Counted from the first letter of the stretch, positions 1-8,520 are shown. The stretch: 42,897 nucleotides of DNA from Muribaculaceae bacterium Zag1 (GCA_002633115.1 NWBJ01000117.1:40747-83643); one strand, 5' to 3'. Translations and numbers: made by a program. The notes: a model not told the origin generated them from the letters alone.

Positions 1-3
1 AAC

Positions 4-72
4 CACGGATTGCACGGATTGCACGTATACTCGCTATGGTATCCGTGCAATCCGTGCAATCCGTGTTTTTTT
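4..72. repeat. Dispersed inverted repeat, copy 1 (ATTGCACGG units)
   Basis: Two 22-base arms (4-25 and 44-65) are perfect reverse complements, each built of 9-base units of the form ATTGCACGG. A run of seven T follows the right arm, so on the plus strand this looks like a stem with a terminator-like tail. Related copies lie at 981-1113 and 18617-18726, which shows that it is a dispersed intergenic element. It lies downstream of the minus-strand gene ending at 93. Confidence 0.8.
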
Positions 73-92
73 AGAGGGGATAATCCCGGTGC

Positions 93-548
93 TTATTCTT
101 CTTTGCTCTTTAGTTTCTCGGCGAGGTCGTGGGCCTTGTCAGCGGCCTTTTCTAAAAACTCAGCCATCTTGTCTTTGGCGGTGTGCTTGGCGCTGTCAAA
201 TTTTTCAGCGGCTTGCTCCTTGACATCGGCAAATTTCTGAGCAGCCTGTTCCTTGGCGTCGGCCAATTTGTCCTTAGCGTCGGCCAATTTGTCGGCAGCC
301 ATCTCTTTGGCATCGGCCAATTTTTCAGCGGCGACAGCCTTGGCATCGGCCAACTTGTCGGCGGCTTCGGCTTTGGCATCGGCTATTTCAGCCTTGGCTT
401 CTTCTTCGGTAGCGGCAGCTTGAGCCTTGGCGGCATCAAGAGCGGCTTCGGCCGATTCCTTAGCAGCATCTACGCTCTGCTGAGCTTCTTGCTGGCTCAG
501 GGCAGCCTGTGCATCGGCTACGGCCTGATTCATTTTTGCGCTTTTCAT
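93..548 (-). CDS. Ala/Lys/Asp-rich amphipathic helical repeat protein
   Basis: A 151-residue protein of unknown function made almost entirely of A, K, E, D and Q. From about residue 30 to 130 it repeats short units such as AADKLADAK and EQAAEKF, as expected of a long amphipathic helix or coiled coil resembling LEA, apolipoprotein-like or YtxH-type stress proteins. There is no signal peptide, membrane segment or cysteine, so a cytoplasmic location is likely. The DNA repeats too (units near GCATCGGCCAATTTGTC), so length may vary between strains. The ATG at 548 is used; a second Met lies five codons in. I saw no good promoter match upstream. A hydrophobic open frame on the opposite strand is a shadow of the repeat. 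The coding call is fairly secure; the role is unknown. Confidence 0.75.
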   Translation of the reverse strand: MKSAKMNQAVADAQAALSQQEAQQSVDAAKESAEAALDAAKAQAAATEEEAKAEIADAKAEAADKLADAKAVAAEKLADAKEMAADKLADAKDKLADAKEQAAQKFADVKEQAAEKFDSAKHTAKDKMAEFLEKAADKAHDLAEKLKSKEE

Positions 549-710
549 ATTGATTTTGAGTTAAAAAGGTTGGTTATAATTTCGGTGTTATATTTCGGTT
601 GTGATTGAATAACGTCTGCGCTCCCTCTTTGGTTTTTGCTCCCAGCTTGGGCGTTTTGTCCTAAAAAACGAGTAATAGGTCGATTTTCTGAAAAATTTCC
701 CCAAATTTTT

Positions 711-741
711 TTTGTATAATCAAAAAAAGTACGTAATTTTG
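711..741 (+). promoter_or_regulatory. Bacteroidetes-type promoter of the structured RNA
   Basis: TTTG at 711-714 and TAATTTTG at 734-741 are separated by 19 bases, an exact match to the Bacteroidetes primary sigma factor consensus. Transcription should start near 748, exactly where the outer stem of the RNA begins. Confidence 0.8.
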
Positions 742-747
742 CGATGC

Positions 748-958
748 GATTGGGCAGTGACGGCAGAGGCCGCCCTCCCTCGCTTGACAAGATAGTGGCA
801 CGCTTAGGGCGTAGATCCCCCAGGGATAACGGCCCTACCAACTTCCGAGAGGATAAAGCCTAATGAAGCGCACCGAGAAGTCGGCGACGTGCCCAATCAG
901 ATGTATGGTTGCCTGTATGTCGCTCACTCACCCAGGAGCGCGACATGCGGCTTTTTTT
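748..958 (+). ncRNA. Structured non-coding RNA, possibly Bacteroidales 6S-like RNA
   Basis: A stand-alone transcription unit of about 150 to 210 bases without a credible open frame. The 5' end (ATTGGGCA, 749-756) pairs perfectly with TGCCCAAT at 890-897, closing the whole molecule. At the apex TAGGGC pairs with GCCCTA and, inside that, ATCCC pairs with GGGAT across a three-base loop. The arms between are only partly complementary, giving a long bulged rod. A consensus promoter stands immediately upstream and an intrinsic terminator downstream. Overall shape, size and context recall 6S RNA, which in Bacteroidales is often annotated as the Bacteroidales-1 motif; that identity is from memory and unverified. 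It lacks the hallmarks of tmRNA, RNase P RNA or SRP RNA. Confidence 0.65.
911..958 (+). terminator. Intrinsic terminator of the structured RNA
   Basis: GCC..ATGTCG (911-922) pairs with CGACATGCGGC (941-951), with an inner CTC/GAG pairing, followed at once by seven T (952-958). The order promoter, rod-like RNA, terminator defines a complete small-RNA gene. Confidence 0.8.
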
Positions 959-980
959 GTTGTCTACCTTGATCATATAG

Positions 981-1113
981 AAACCACGGATTTCACGGAT
1001 TTCACGGATTCTATCTGAATCCAATGTCCTTTAATCCTGATTTGAATAAATGGATAATATTTTATGGATTTACCCCTGCAAAAATCCGTGTAATCCGTGT
1101 AATCCGTGGTTTT
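981..1113. repeat. Dispersed inverted repeat, copy 2 (ATTTCACGG units)
   Basis: The left arm begins AAACCACGG and contains three ATTTCACGG-like units (981-1010). The right arm (1083-1113) contains the complementary AATCCGTGT units and ends CCGTGGTTT. The 70-base AT-rich loop has no gene. Same family as 4-72 and 18617-18726. Confidence 0.8.
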
Positions 1114-1141
1114 AATAAGACTATAAGGTAATATCTGTATA

Positions 1142-1220
1142 ACATCTAACCATAAATCTAACCATAAATCTAACCATAATTTTTACACTGTAATTTTTAC
1201 ACTGTGATTTTTACACTGTG
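1142..1220 (+). repeat. Two short tandem repeat arrays
   Basis: Three units of about 12 bases (AAATCTAACCAT) are followed directly by three units of 14-15 bases (AATTTTTACACTGTG). The last unit runs into the start codon of the CitD-like fragment at 1221. Such arrays can gain or lose units by slippage. Confidence 0.85.
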
Positions 1221-1385
1221 ATGGAAATCAAAGAAGCAATTGCTGGCACCCTCGAATCTGGCGACATCATGATCCGAATCGTGCCAGGGCAGAAGCCCGG
1301 GGTTGACATCAACCTCAGCAGCTCGGTTGCTTATCAGTTTCGCAACTTGAAATTGGCTGGGGCCATTATCGAATCTGCAGTTTAA
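1221..1385 (+). pseudogene. citD: Fragment resembling citrate lyase acyl carrier protein (CitD)
   Basis: A 54-codon open frame reading MEIKEAIAGTLESGDIMIRI and continuing with a PGVDINLSSSVAYQF stretch. This matches my memory of CitD, the gamma subunit of citrate lyase, including the TLESGD motif whose serine carries the phosphoribosyl-dephospho-CoA prosthetic group. CitD is normally about 90-100 residues; here the similarity stops after the QF position and the DDKGALDC-type second half is absent. No citC, citE or citF gene is nearby. Tandem repeats abut its 5' end and the next gene's promoter begins within 15 bases of its stop. The likeliest reading is the remnant of a lost citrate lyase operon; a functional mini carrier protein is less likely. 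Confidence 0.6.
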
Positions 1386-1394
1386 CATTTGTAA

Positions 1395-1426
1395 TTTGGT
1401 AAATTGTGGAAATTTGCCTAATTTTG
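1395..1426 (+). promoter_or_regulatory. Promoter of the TPR/AraC regulator gene
   Basis: TTTG (1395-1398) and TAATTTTG (1419-1426) are 20 bases apart. The predicted transcript start near 1433 lies after the possible GTG start at 1431, which argues for a downstream start codon in the regulator gene. Confidence 0.7.
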
Positions 1427-1493
1427 TGGCGTGAATGGAAATATGGATTTTTGCCACAAGATAGGACGCAATAGCCGCCTATTGGTTTGGCGT

Positions 1494-3203
1494 ATGAGAA
1501 AACTAATCGTGATGGTCCTGATGCTGGCTTTTTGGCCTGAGACATCAGGAGCAGGCGACTTGTCACAATTTTACCGCGACAACTACTTGATGCCCTCGGC
1601 CGAATTGTACGCCAAGGCCGAGCGATACGGCTTGGACAGCGACTTAGCTGACAGTGCATTGGTATGCTATACCATACTCAGCAACCGATTCTCGCCCGAC
1701 CTGCCTATGGACGAAAAAGTGCTGTGCATCAAATCAATAGCCCAAATGGCTTTTCTATACTATTTCCATTACTATGAATACTCCAAGGCCCTTGAGCAGA
1801 TAGCCCGAGCCATGGAGATGATGGAGGCTATCGAGACTGAGATTCCCATAGTGTATCTCTATTATGGATTGATGTACTGCTCGATAGGCCAACAGACTCG
1901 CGATGAACCTACCACCATGATGTCGATTGATTACCTGAAGAAAGCTTTCCATACGGCAATTCCCCTTAATGACATGCACACAGTCAATATTGCATTTAGC
2001 AACCTCATCTCGCAATGCTATGAGTGGAAACTGATGCACAATATTGAAGAAGAATGGGAAGTTTACTCCACTCTTAACCTTAGTAGCAGAGAATCAGATA
2101 AAAACTATACCCTCTTTGTAGAGAATATCTACCATGGATTGCTGTATTTGCAACAGAAACAGCACGCCGAGGCCATGCAGTGCTTCGACCTCTTGCTCCA
2201 GGCCCTCCCTTACGAAACTTTATATTCGCGATATCATTGCGGTACCTGGGAATTCAAAGGCCTTGTCTACGAGAGCATGGGACAAATCGACAAATGCATT
2301 GAGGCTTACCAGCATGCCCTCAAAATAGCCGAGGAGTTCAACATTCTCGATGCCAAAATCGACATCTTCAGACTATTGATGAGCCACTCCGACCAAATCC
2401 ACAACAAAGAACAAAAATACCACTATCAAGACCTATATCTCGCCCTCAAAGATTCGCTGCTCAACTATCGGCAGGTAGCCAATATCGATGGAGCACGATT
2501 CATAAGCAAAATACGCAAAATCGAGGCAGAAAAGATGCGCGACCAGGCCAAGCGCAAGCAACTTGAGCAGGTGCTCAGCATTTGCGCCGTCTTCCTGGGT
2601 CTGACCATGCTCTTTCTCATCATCCTATACCTGAAAAATCGCCAACTCAGGGCCACCAACCTCTCGCTTTATGCCAAAAACCATGAGCTATTTCGCGCCG
2701 AGGCCGAAGAACGAAAGCTCAGGGCCGAGCGTGCCATAGTCAGGGTGCCTGAGCCAGAATTGGTGGAGGCCTCGCCGACCGAGGCGACGCTGACCGAAGC
2801 CATGCCCACCGAGGAGAGATATCGCAGCAGCAATCTCAGCGAGGAGGACAAAGACCAAATCCTCGACCGCATCACCGATGCCATGAACAATATGCAAGAG
2901 GTATGTCAGGCCGATTTCACTGTCGACCGCCTGGCCGAACTTGCCGATGCGCGCACCAAGCAAGTATCGCAAGTGATCAACGAGCGCTACGGTTGCAACT
3001 TCAACACCTTTGTCAATAACTATCGCATACGCGAGGCATGCCGCCAACTCGACAACCCAGAGCAAAGAGCAACCTTTACAATCGAGGCTCTCTCGCTCAG
3101 CTTAGGGTTCAAATCGCGCAGCACCTTTGTGATCCAATTCAAGCGTGTCACGGGCATGACACCCTCGCAATACCAGAAAATGTCCATATCATCACAGGCC
3201 TGA
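1494..3203 (+). CDS. Membrane-anchored TPR protein with C-terminal AraC-type DNA-binding domain
   Basis: A 569-residue regulator of a layout common in Bacteroidetes. The N-terminus is a signal peptide (MRKLIVMVLMLAFWPETSGA), then a periplasmic region of tetratricopeptide-like helices (about residues 30-330; for example the stretch around LPYETLYSRYHCGTWEFKGL). One transmembrane helix follows (about 359-380, VLSICAVFLGLTMLFLIILY), then a charged linker, and an AraC-family helix-turn-helix from about residue 455 ending GFKSRSTFVIQFKRVTGM. It has no kinase or receiver domain. I chose the ATG at 1494 because it begins the signal peptide; in-frame GTG 1431 and ATG 1443 would add an unlikely hydrophilic leader, and 1431 lies before the predicted transcript start. 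It probably senses an envelope signal and may control the two secreted-protein genes that follow. Confidence 0.85.
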   Translation: MRKLIVMVLMLAFWPETSGAGDLSQFYRDNYLMPSAELYAKAERYGLDSDLADSALVCYTILSNRFSPDLPMDEKVLCIKSIAQMAFLYYFHYYEYSKALEQIARAMEMMEAIETEIPIVYLYYGLMYCSIGQQTRDEPTTMMSIDYLKKAFHTAIPLNDMHTVNIAFSNLISQCYEWKLMHNIEEEWEVYSTLNLSSRESDKNYTLFVENIYHGLLYLQQKQHAEAMQCFDLLLQALPYETLYSRYHCGTWEFKGLVYESMGQIDKCIEAYQHALKIAEEFNILDAKIDIFRLLMSHSDQIHNKEQKYHYQDLYLALKDSLLNYRQVANIDGARFISKIRKIEAEKMRDQAKRKQLEQVLSICAVFLGLTMLFLIILYLKNRQLRATNLSLYAKNHELFRAEAEERKLRAERAIVRVPEPELVEASPTEATLTEAMPTEERYRSSNLSEEDKDQILDRITDAMNNMQEVCQADFTVDRLAELADARTKQVSQVINERYGCNFNTFVNNYRIREACRQLDNPEQRATFTIEALSLSLGFKSRSTFVIQFKRVTGMTPSQYQKMSISSQA

Positions 3204-3236
3204 ATTTGTGCGAAATCGGGATTTCGTACAAATTCA
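3201..3236 (+). terminator. Strong hairpin at the end of the regulator gene
   Basis: TGAATTTGTGCGAAAT and ATTTCGTACAAATTCA form a 16-base stem with one G-T mismatch and a CGGG loop. The stop codon is the first triplet of the stem. There is no T tail, so it may protect the mRNA end rather than terminate. The rest of the gap to 3350 is AT-rich and holds no clear promoter consensus. Confidence 0.6.
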
Positions 3237-3349
3237 TCGATGTTAGGCTTGATTTCATACATAAAACCTTCATATATTTACACCAAATCTCCATATTTCA
3301 TAACAATCATTCACAAAACATCGCCAAAAAACTAATAATTCGGCAATAT

Positions 3350-6300
3350 ATGAAGAAACTTTTACTTTCTCTCGCAACATGCGCCATAGCCCTCAGCGGC
3401 ATGGCCGCATTGGTGGACACCCGCAAGGGTGAAATCCCATCAGACATCGATCCGCTGTCGCTGCAGCGCCAATTTGACCCGTCACTCCTCGCCGACATGG
3501 CCCAAGTGGGGGCTGTCGATGTTGAGCCGGTCAACTACGGATTCAGTGTGCGCCGTCTGCCTATGGCCGACTGGGCTGGCACCGACACCGTAGAGTACTT
3601 TGCCGCTGCCCAGACCTATTACAAAAATTACTCGTTCACTTATGCCGGTGGCGATGTGAAGACCTCGCAACTCGGCGTGGCCTTTGATGGCGACAAGGTG
3701 ACATTCACAAACCTCTTCAACCTCTACGACCCGTCAAATTGGTCGGTAATGGCAGACATTCCGGTCGAAGGCACTTACGATGCTGCTGCCGGCACCATCA
3801 CAATCCCTACGCTCACATCTTTCAACCAATGCACCATCTGCGCCTATATTTGGGGCTACTATCTCGGAGCTCTCTATTCAGGCACTGTCAATTCCGAAGG
3901 CAAGATGTCGCCCTCCGATGCCCTTGTCTTTAGATATGATGCGGATAAGGGCATTATCAGCACTGACCAAGCCTTTGGTATCTCAGAGTACACCCAGGAT
4001 GGCTCGGCCAACTACGGCTTCTATACCATGTATCGCAGCTTCGTTGCTGCTCTGCCCCAAGCTGGCAGCAATCTGGTTAGATTCAATGATATGCTTGAAT
4101 ATGGCGAAACCTTCCCTAATACCCCAGTAGAGAAGGAACTCGTGATTGTGAACTTGGGCAACGATGCTACCGACTATGTAATTGAGACCGAAGCTGATGA
4201 TGATGCATTCACCTCATCTCCCATTTCGGGTACCATCGATGGCCAATCTCAAGAATCAATCACATACACCTTCAGCGGTGCCAATGTGGGCGATTACGAA
4301 GGGCTCTCGATTATCCAAGGCGAAGACGACGAGTTGATGGTACAACTGGCTGCTAGAGTTATTCCATTCCCCGACTTCTCAGGCATAGTTGAAGTGGGTG
4401 AGTTTGACTTTAGCACCAATATCGAATATCCATTCCAACCAGCTACTCTGGCCGACGGCACTCAAGTGGCCCGCTCATCTACCGATGGGTCCTATGGCAG
4501 TTCCAAACTCACAGCCACATTCGTTGTGCCTGAGGGCAAGATCGGCGTGTTCTCTTGCAAGGGTTATTACAACAATACTCGCTACTGGTATGACAGCGCC
4601 AGCGGAATCTTTGTTGACAATCTTGACAGCTCTGTTGCCTATACAAATTACTCAGGCGAACTCAACTACGAGTACCAGCTCGCGCCTGGCACCCATGTTG
4701 TCCGCATTCAGCATGATCAGAACAGTTACACTGGCAATTCTGAGGATTACACCTATGTGTACGGCTATCGCTTAGACCTCACCGACATTGAGGCTGATGC
4801 CGCCACACTTGAGACACCGGTCCTCGAATTCGGCAAGAGCCTGCTCGTTGAGGGCGAGGCCGTAACTGCAACCCTCTATGCTCAGATGATCAACAAGGGC
4901 AGCAATAAACTTATCGTTAACTCTATCACATCTGACAACGACGAATTCTCAGGCGTAGTACCCAATTATGGTGCAGACCTGCTCAGCATACTTGAGATAC
5001 CAATCAACTTCAAGTCAACAACCATAGGTCAAAAAGAGGCTACCCTCACTATCTCGACCAATGCTGGCGATTTCCAACTTACAGCTACAGCCGAGGTGCT
5101 CGCAATGCCCGACTTCTCGCAGATTGTGACCGAAGGAGCAGAATATTTCTATTTCGACACCGACCCGGCACACCCATTCATCGTTGAGGATGGCAAGGCA
5201 TACAATGCTTCGAGCAAAGAGCTTGATGCCGTATACACCAAGTCTTATTTCACCGCCTATTTCACCGTGCCAGAGGGCAAGATGGGTTATCTCTCATGGG
5301 ATGGTACCAGTTGGGGCACTCCTTCCTCAATCGGCTACTACGACTACGGCGGCTTCAATATTACCCACCCGATAACATCTGGCTCTAAGGGCGCTTGGGG
5401 CGAAGAGGTCGATGCCGGTTCTTACGCTCAATATGAGAGCGACAGCTTCTGGTCATCATATCTGTGCTGCATCCCTGGCGACCACTCTATCGAGTTCTAT
5501 TACATCCAAGGCGGCGACAATGCTTACTATGGCGAGGATCGTATGGAGATTAGCAACCTCAAGCTCCACGTAGTCGATTTCTTGGAGAATAATGTAGAGC
5601 TTCTCACCCCCGAGGTTGAGTTTGAATCGACCTATGTAGGGCCACAGCGCTACACCACCGCTACCGTACAGCTCCGCAACACTGGCAGCAGCCGTCTCTA
5701 CGTTGAGGAAATTCCCGCTTCCGAACCATTCTACGGAATTATTCCCGACTACAACGATTACGGATTTGAGTTCAACTCTACTGTCAGCGTTACCCTGTGG
5801 TTCTATCCTACCGAGGAAGGCGACTTCACTGGCGACCTTACAATCAAGACCTCAGGCGGCGATGTCACTGTGACTTGCCACGGCTCGACCAAGAGCCTCG
5901 ACGGCATTGTCTATCCGGGCGACTTTGAAGATGCAGCATACGGTTGGGGAACCTATGATGCCGACCTCGATGGCGACAGCTGGAACCTTGGTACCAATAT
6001 GTGGTATGCCGACTCGCGCTACGTGCACAGCGGCATGGAGTGTCTTGCCTCAGCATCATATAGCTACAGCTATGGCGATGTAACCCCTGACAACTGGACC
6101 ATCTCGCCCGCTATCACTATACCCACCGAGGGCGTGACCACCGTCAGCTACTATATCGCAGCATTCTCGCCCTACGCCTACGCCGAGCACTACAGCTTCT
6201 ACATCTCTGAGGATGCTTATTCGATCGAGGCCTTCAAGGCTGTAGGTCCGGAAATCGAGGAGACCATCGACGAATCGCCCGAATATGACGAAAACGGCAA

Positions 6301-6607
6301 CGTGGCCGGTTGGCTCTACCGCGAGGTTGACCTCACTCCGCTTGCTGGCAAGACAATCTATCTGGCCTTCCGCCACCATGATTGCACTGGCCAATACCTA
6401 ATCCGCCTCGACGACGTATTCGTTACCAACGACAGCATGGATGGGGTAAATGAGATTCTCAATGGCGGCTCAGGCCATGGCATCTTGCGCCAAGAGATCT
6501 ACACTGTCGACGGCAAAGCAATGCCAAGACTCCAACAGGGTGTCAATATCGTAGTCACCATCTATGACGACGGCGCTCGCAGCGTATCAAAACTCATAAA
6601 GAAATAA
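3350..6607 (+). CDS. Large secreted multidomain protein with choice-of-anchor/jelly-roll domain and type IX-like C-terminal tail
   Basis: A 1085-residue exported protein without recognised catalytic residues. It begins with a signal peptide (MKKLLLSLATCAIALSGMA). In the middle it carries at least two copies of a module of about 245 residues, each opening with a PDFS.IV stretch, containing a VPEGK(I/M)G segment and ending in an Ig-like HYDIN/ASPM-type domain. From about residue 848 to 1025 comes a choice-of-anchor J-type jelly-roll domain (DNWTISPAITIP). The last 50 residues, ending in SVSKLIKK, resemble a type IX secretion sorting domain. It is probably a surface adhesin or binding protein. 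The next gene starts one base after its stop, so the two form an operon. The start is the ATG at 3350; the frame is open further upstream, but only this Met gives a signal peptide. Confidence 0.8.
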   Translation: MKKLLLSLATCAIALSGMAALVDTRKGEIPSDIDPLSLQRQFDPSLLADMAQVGAVDVEPVNYGFSVRRLPMADWAGTDTVEYFAAAQTYYKNYSFTYAGGDVKTSQLGVAFDGDKVTFTNLFNLYDPSNWSVMADIPVEGTYDAAAGTITIPTLTSFNQCTICAYIWGYYLGALYSGTVNSEGKMSPSDALVFRYDADKGIISTDQAFGISEYTQDGSANYGFYTMYRSFVAALPQAGSNLVRFNDMLEYGETFPNTPVEKELVIVNLGNDATDYVIETEADDDAFTSSPISGTIDGQSQESITYTFSGANVGDYEGLSIIQGEDDELMVQLAARVIPFPDFSGIVEVGEFDFSTNIEYPFQPATLADGTQVARSSTDGSYGSSKLTATFVVPEGKIGVFSCKGYYNNTRYWYDSASGIFVDNLDSSVAYTNYSGELNYEYQLAPGTHVVRIQHDQNSYTGNSEDYTYVYGYRLDLTDIEADAATLETPVLEFGKSLLVEGEAVTATLYAQMINKGSNKLIVNSITSDNDEFSGVVPNYGADLLSILEIPINFKSTTIGQKEATLTISTNAGDFQLTATAEVLAMPDFSQIVTEGAEYFYFDTDPAHPFIVEDGKAYNASSKELDAVYTKSYFTAYFTVPEGKMGYLSWDGTSWGTPSSIGYYDYGGFNITHPITSGSKGAWGEEVDAGSYAQYESDSFWSSYLCCIPGDHSIEFYYIQGGDNAYYGEDRMEISNLKLHVVDFLENNVELLTPEVEFESTYVGPQRYTTATVQLRNTGSSRLYVEEIPASEPFYGIIPDYNDYGFEFNSTVSVTLWFYPTEEGDFTGDLTIKTSGGDVTVTCHGSTKSLDGIVYPGDFEDAAYGWGTYDADLDGDSWNLGTNMWYADSRYVHSGMECLASASYSYSYGDVTPDNWTISPAITIPTEGVTTVSYYIAAFSPYAYAEHYSFYISEDAYSIEAFKAVGPEIEETIDESPEYDENGNVAGWLYREVDLTPLAGKTIYLAFRHHDCTGQYLIRLDDVFVTNDSMDGVNEILNGGSGHGILRQEIYTVDGKAMPRLQQGVNIVVTIYDDGARSVSKLIKK

Positions 6608-6608
6608 T

Positions 6609-8432
6609 ATGAAACGTCGCTTTCTATCACTCATTGCAATGGTCGCCCTCTGTGGGGCGACCTTTGCCCAAACCTCAGCCCTCAATGTCGGATATTGCCA
6701 AGGCGAGTACAACAGCACTGGCTCTTCGGCCTTCTCAACCTCTGAGGCCGACACATGGGTGTCGCAGGCTATCTATTTGCCCGCTGAGACTATGGGATTG
6801 TATTCTGGCAATTCCATAACTCAAATCCATGCGGCTCTGGGCTCGGCTCTCAATATCGATAGTCTGCAGGTATGGCTGCGCTCTGACCTCGACGGCGAGA
6901 ACTTGGCGCAAGGAGTCATCTCTAAAAACACTGCTAATAAGATGGCCAAGGGATGGAATCTCGTTGACCTTGACGAGCCTTATCTTGTGCCAGCTGATGT
7001 CGATGGAATGTATGTGGGCTTGTCGTTCCACCAAACTAAACTATCTGTGGGCCTCTCGATACTGAGCCCTGACGTTGTTGCGCCGCAAGAGGGTGCCCTA
7101 TTCTTAAAGCTGGGCAGCGATGCCGAGTGGGAGGATCATCATGAGGATGGCACCGCTTGCATCGAGGCTATGATTGATGGCGAATCTCTGCCACAGTACA
7201 ATCTAACCCTTACCAGTCTCGCGAGCCAGCCAACTTATGTGATCAAGAAGCATAAGCTGAAACTTACCGCATCGGTACGCAACCAAGCCACTGTCACCAT
7301 CTCGGCATTTGACGCTCAGTGCCAAATCGATGGCAGCGATGATGTCTACACTGCTCGCATCGAGCAGCCTATTGCTTACGGTGAAGAAAAGGTCATATCA
7401 TTTGAGATTGACCCAGCATGCATCACCACCGACAATCCGGCCGAACGCACTGTCACTGTCACAATCGCTAATCTCGTTGAGGGCGAGGATGAAAATCCAG
7501 CCGACAATGTGATGAGCGCGACATTTGCAGTGGTCGAGGAGGATTTCACTCGCCGTGTGCTGATTGAGGAGTTCACTACTGAGAAATGTCCCAACTGCCT
7601 CGCTATGGCCACCAAGCTCCACTCATTCTTAGAGATGGACGGATACGCCGACAAGGTGACTGTGCTTTGCCACCACTCGGCTTACTATACCGATTGGCTC
7701 ACCATCACCGCCGATAATAGCTATCTGTGGCTCTTCAATATGGGTGGCTCTACATTTGCTCCCGCTCTGATGATCGATCGTCTGTCAAGCGACTATACCA
7801 GCAATCAAGCCGAGGGTTCGCCAATCTTCTTCCCATCATCGGCTCAAGAAATTGCCAATGCGGTCGACCGCCGCATTGAGGACATTGCCTTGGTGTCAGT
7901 CAACATAGAGGCCGAACCAGCTGATGATGATGGAGGGGTAAATGTAAAAGTCAGCGGAAAGCGTGTCAACGAGAGCTTCACCGTCAATCCAGCCCGCATA
8001 GTGGTGGCCCTGGTGGAGGACAGCATTGCAGCCCACAGCCAAGCCGGTGGCACAAGCGACTACCGTCACATGCATGTCAATCGCGCCTACAATTCCACTT
8101 GGGGAGAAGAGATTGAATGGGATGGCGACCAATATTCGTATGAGTGCCAATTTACCTTAGGCGCGACCTATGTGCGCGACCAGCTCAGCATCGTCGCTTA
8201 CATTTGGGATTATGACGAAAACTCGGTCAGCAATTGCGAGGTATGCAACAGCGACCTGCTCAAGTACAGCGATTTCAGAGGTATCAGCGGCATCACCGAG
8301 ATTCGCTCTCAGGAGGCAGTCACCCCAATAGCGTACTATACCATTGATGGCATCCAGCTCTCCGCTCCTCGCTCAGGCCTCAACATCGTCCGCTACTCAG
8401 ATGGCTCTACCCGCAAACTCCTCATCAAATAA
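6609..8432 (+). CDS. Omp28-related secreted protein with CxxC motif
   Basis: A 607-residue exported protein. A signal peptide (MKRRFLSLIAMVALCGATFA) precedes an N-terminal beta-rich region (about 20-200), an Ig-like region (about 200-310), and an Omp28-type domain starting near residue 315. The last holds the thioredoxin-like segment EEFTTEKCPNC, with Cys327 and Cys330. The C-terminus (STRKLLIK) again looks like a type IX sorting tail. Omp28-family proteins were first described as outer-membrane proteins of Porphyromonas; their activity is not established, but the CxxC pair suggests a redox or thioredoxin-derived fold. It lies one base after the preceding gene and is surely co-transcribed. 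The pair probably forms one surface complex under the upstream AraC-type regulator; that link is inference from position. Confidence 0.8.
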   Translation: MKRRFLSLIAMVALCGATFAQTSALNVGYCQGEYNSTGSSAFSTSEADTWVSQAIYLPAETMGLYSGNSITQIHAALGSALNIDSLQVWLRSDLDGENLAQGVISKNTANKMAKGWNLVDLDEPYLVPADVDGMYVGLSFHQTKLSVGLSILSPDVVAPQEGALFLKLGSDAEWEDHHEDGTACIEAMIDGESLPQYNLTLTSLASQPTYVIKKHKLKLTASVRNQATVTISAFDAQCQIDGSDDVYTARIEQPIAYGEEKVISFEIDPACITTDNPAERTVTVTIANLVEGEDENPADNVMSATFAVVEEDFTRRVLIEEFTTEKCPNCLAMATKLHSFLEMDGYADKVTVLCHHSAYYTDWLTITADNSYLWLFNMGGSTFAPALMIDRLSSDYTSNQAEGSPIFFPSSAQEIANAVDRRIEDIALVSVNIEAEPADDDGGVNVKVSGKRVNESFTVNPARIVVALVEDSIAAHSQAGGTSDYRHMHVNRAYNSTWGEEIEWDGDQYSYECQFTLGATYVRDQLSIVAYIWDYDENSVSNCEVCNSDLLKYSDFRGISGITEIRSQEAVTPIAYYTIDGIQLSAPRSGLNIVRYSDGSTRKLLIK

Positions 8433-8455
8433 TCCCCCTAATGGTTAACTAATCA

Positions 8456-8497
8456 CCTGCCAAATGGCAAATTAATCTCCTACCAAATGGCAAATTT
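8456..8497 (+). repeat. Short direct repeat after the Omp28-type gene
   Basis: Two near-identical 19-base copies (CCTGCCAAATGGCAAATTA at 8456 and CCTACCAAATGGCAAATTT at 8479) with a 23-base period, just upstream of the first palindromic element of the island. No function is visible. Confidence 0.7.
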
Positions 8498-8520
8498 TTA
8501 GTTACCATCCCCCATCCCTC

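Noticed and set aside
183-608. Open frame of 141 codons, hydrophobic and Gly-rich, on the plus strand
   Set aside because: It is the exact antisense of the Ala/Lys repeat protein; its regularity comes from that gene's repeats.
545-841. Minus-strand open frame of 98 codons
   Set aside because: It crosses the promoter and half of the structured RNA; composition and lack of homology argue against coding.
748-958. tmRNA, RNase P RNA or SRP RNA
   Set aside because: No tRNA-like ends with a tag frame, no RNase P conserved core and no SRP helix 8 signature were seen; the molecule is also too short for the first two.
3038-3349. N-terminal extension of the large secreted protein
   Set aside because: The frame is open but overlaps the regulator gene and a hairpin, and only Met at 3350 gives a signal peptide.
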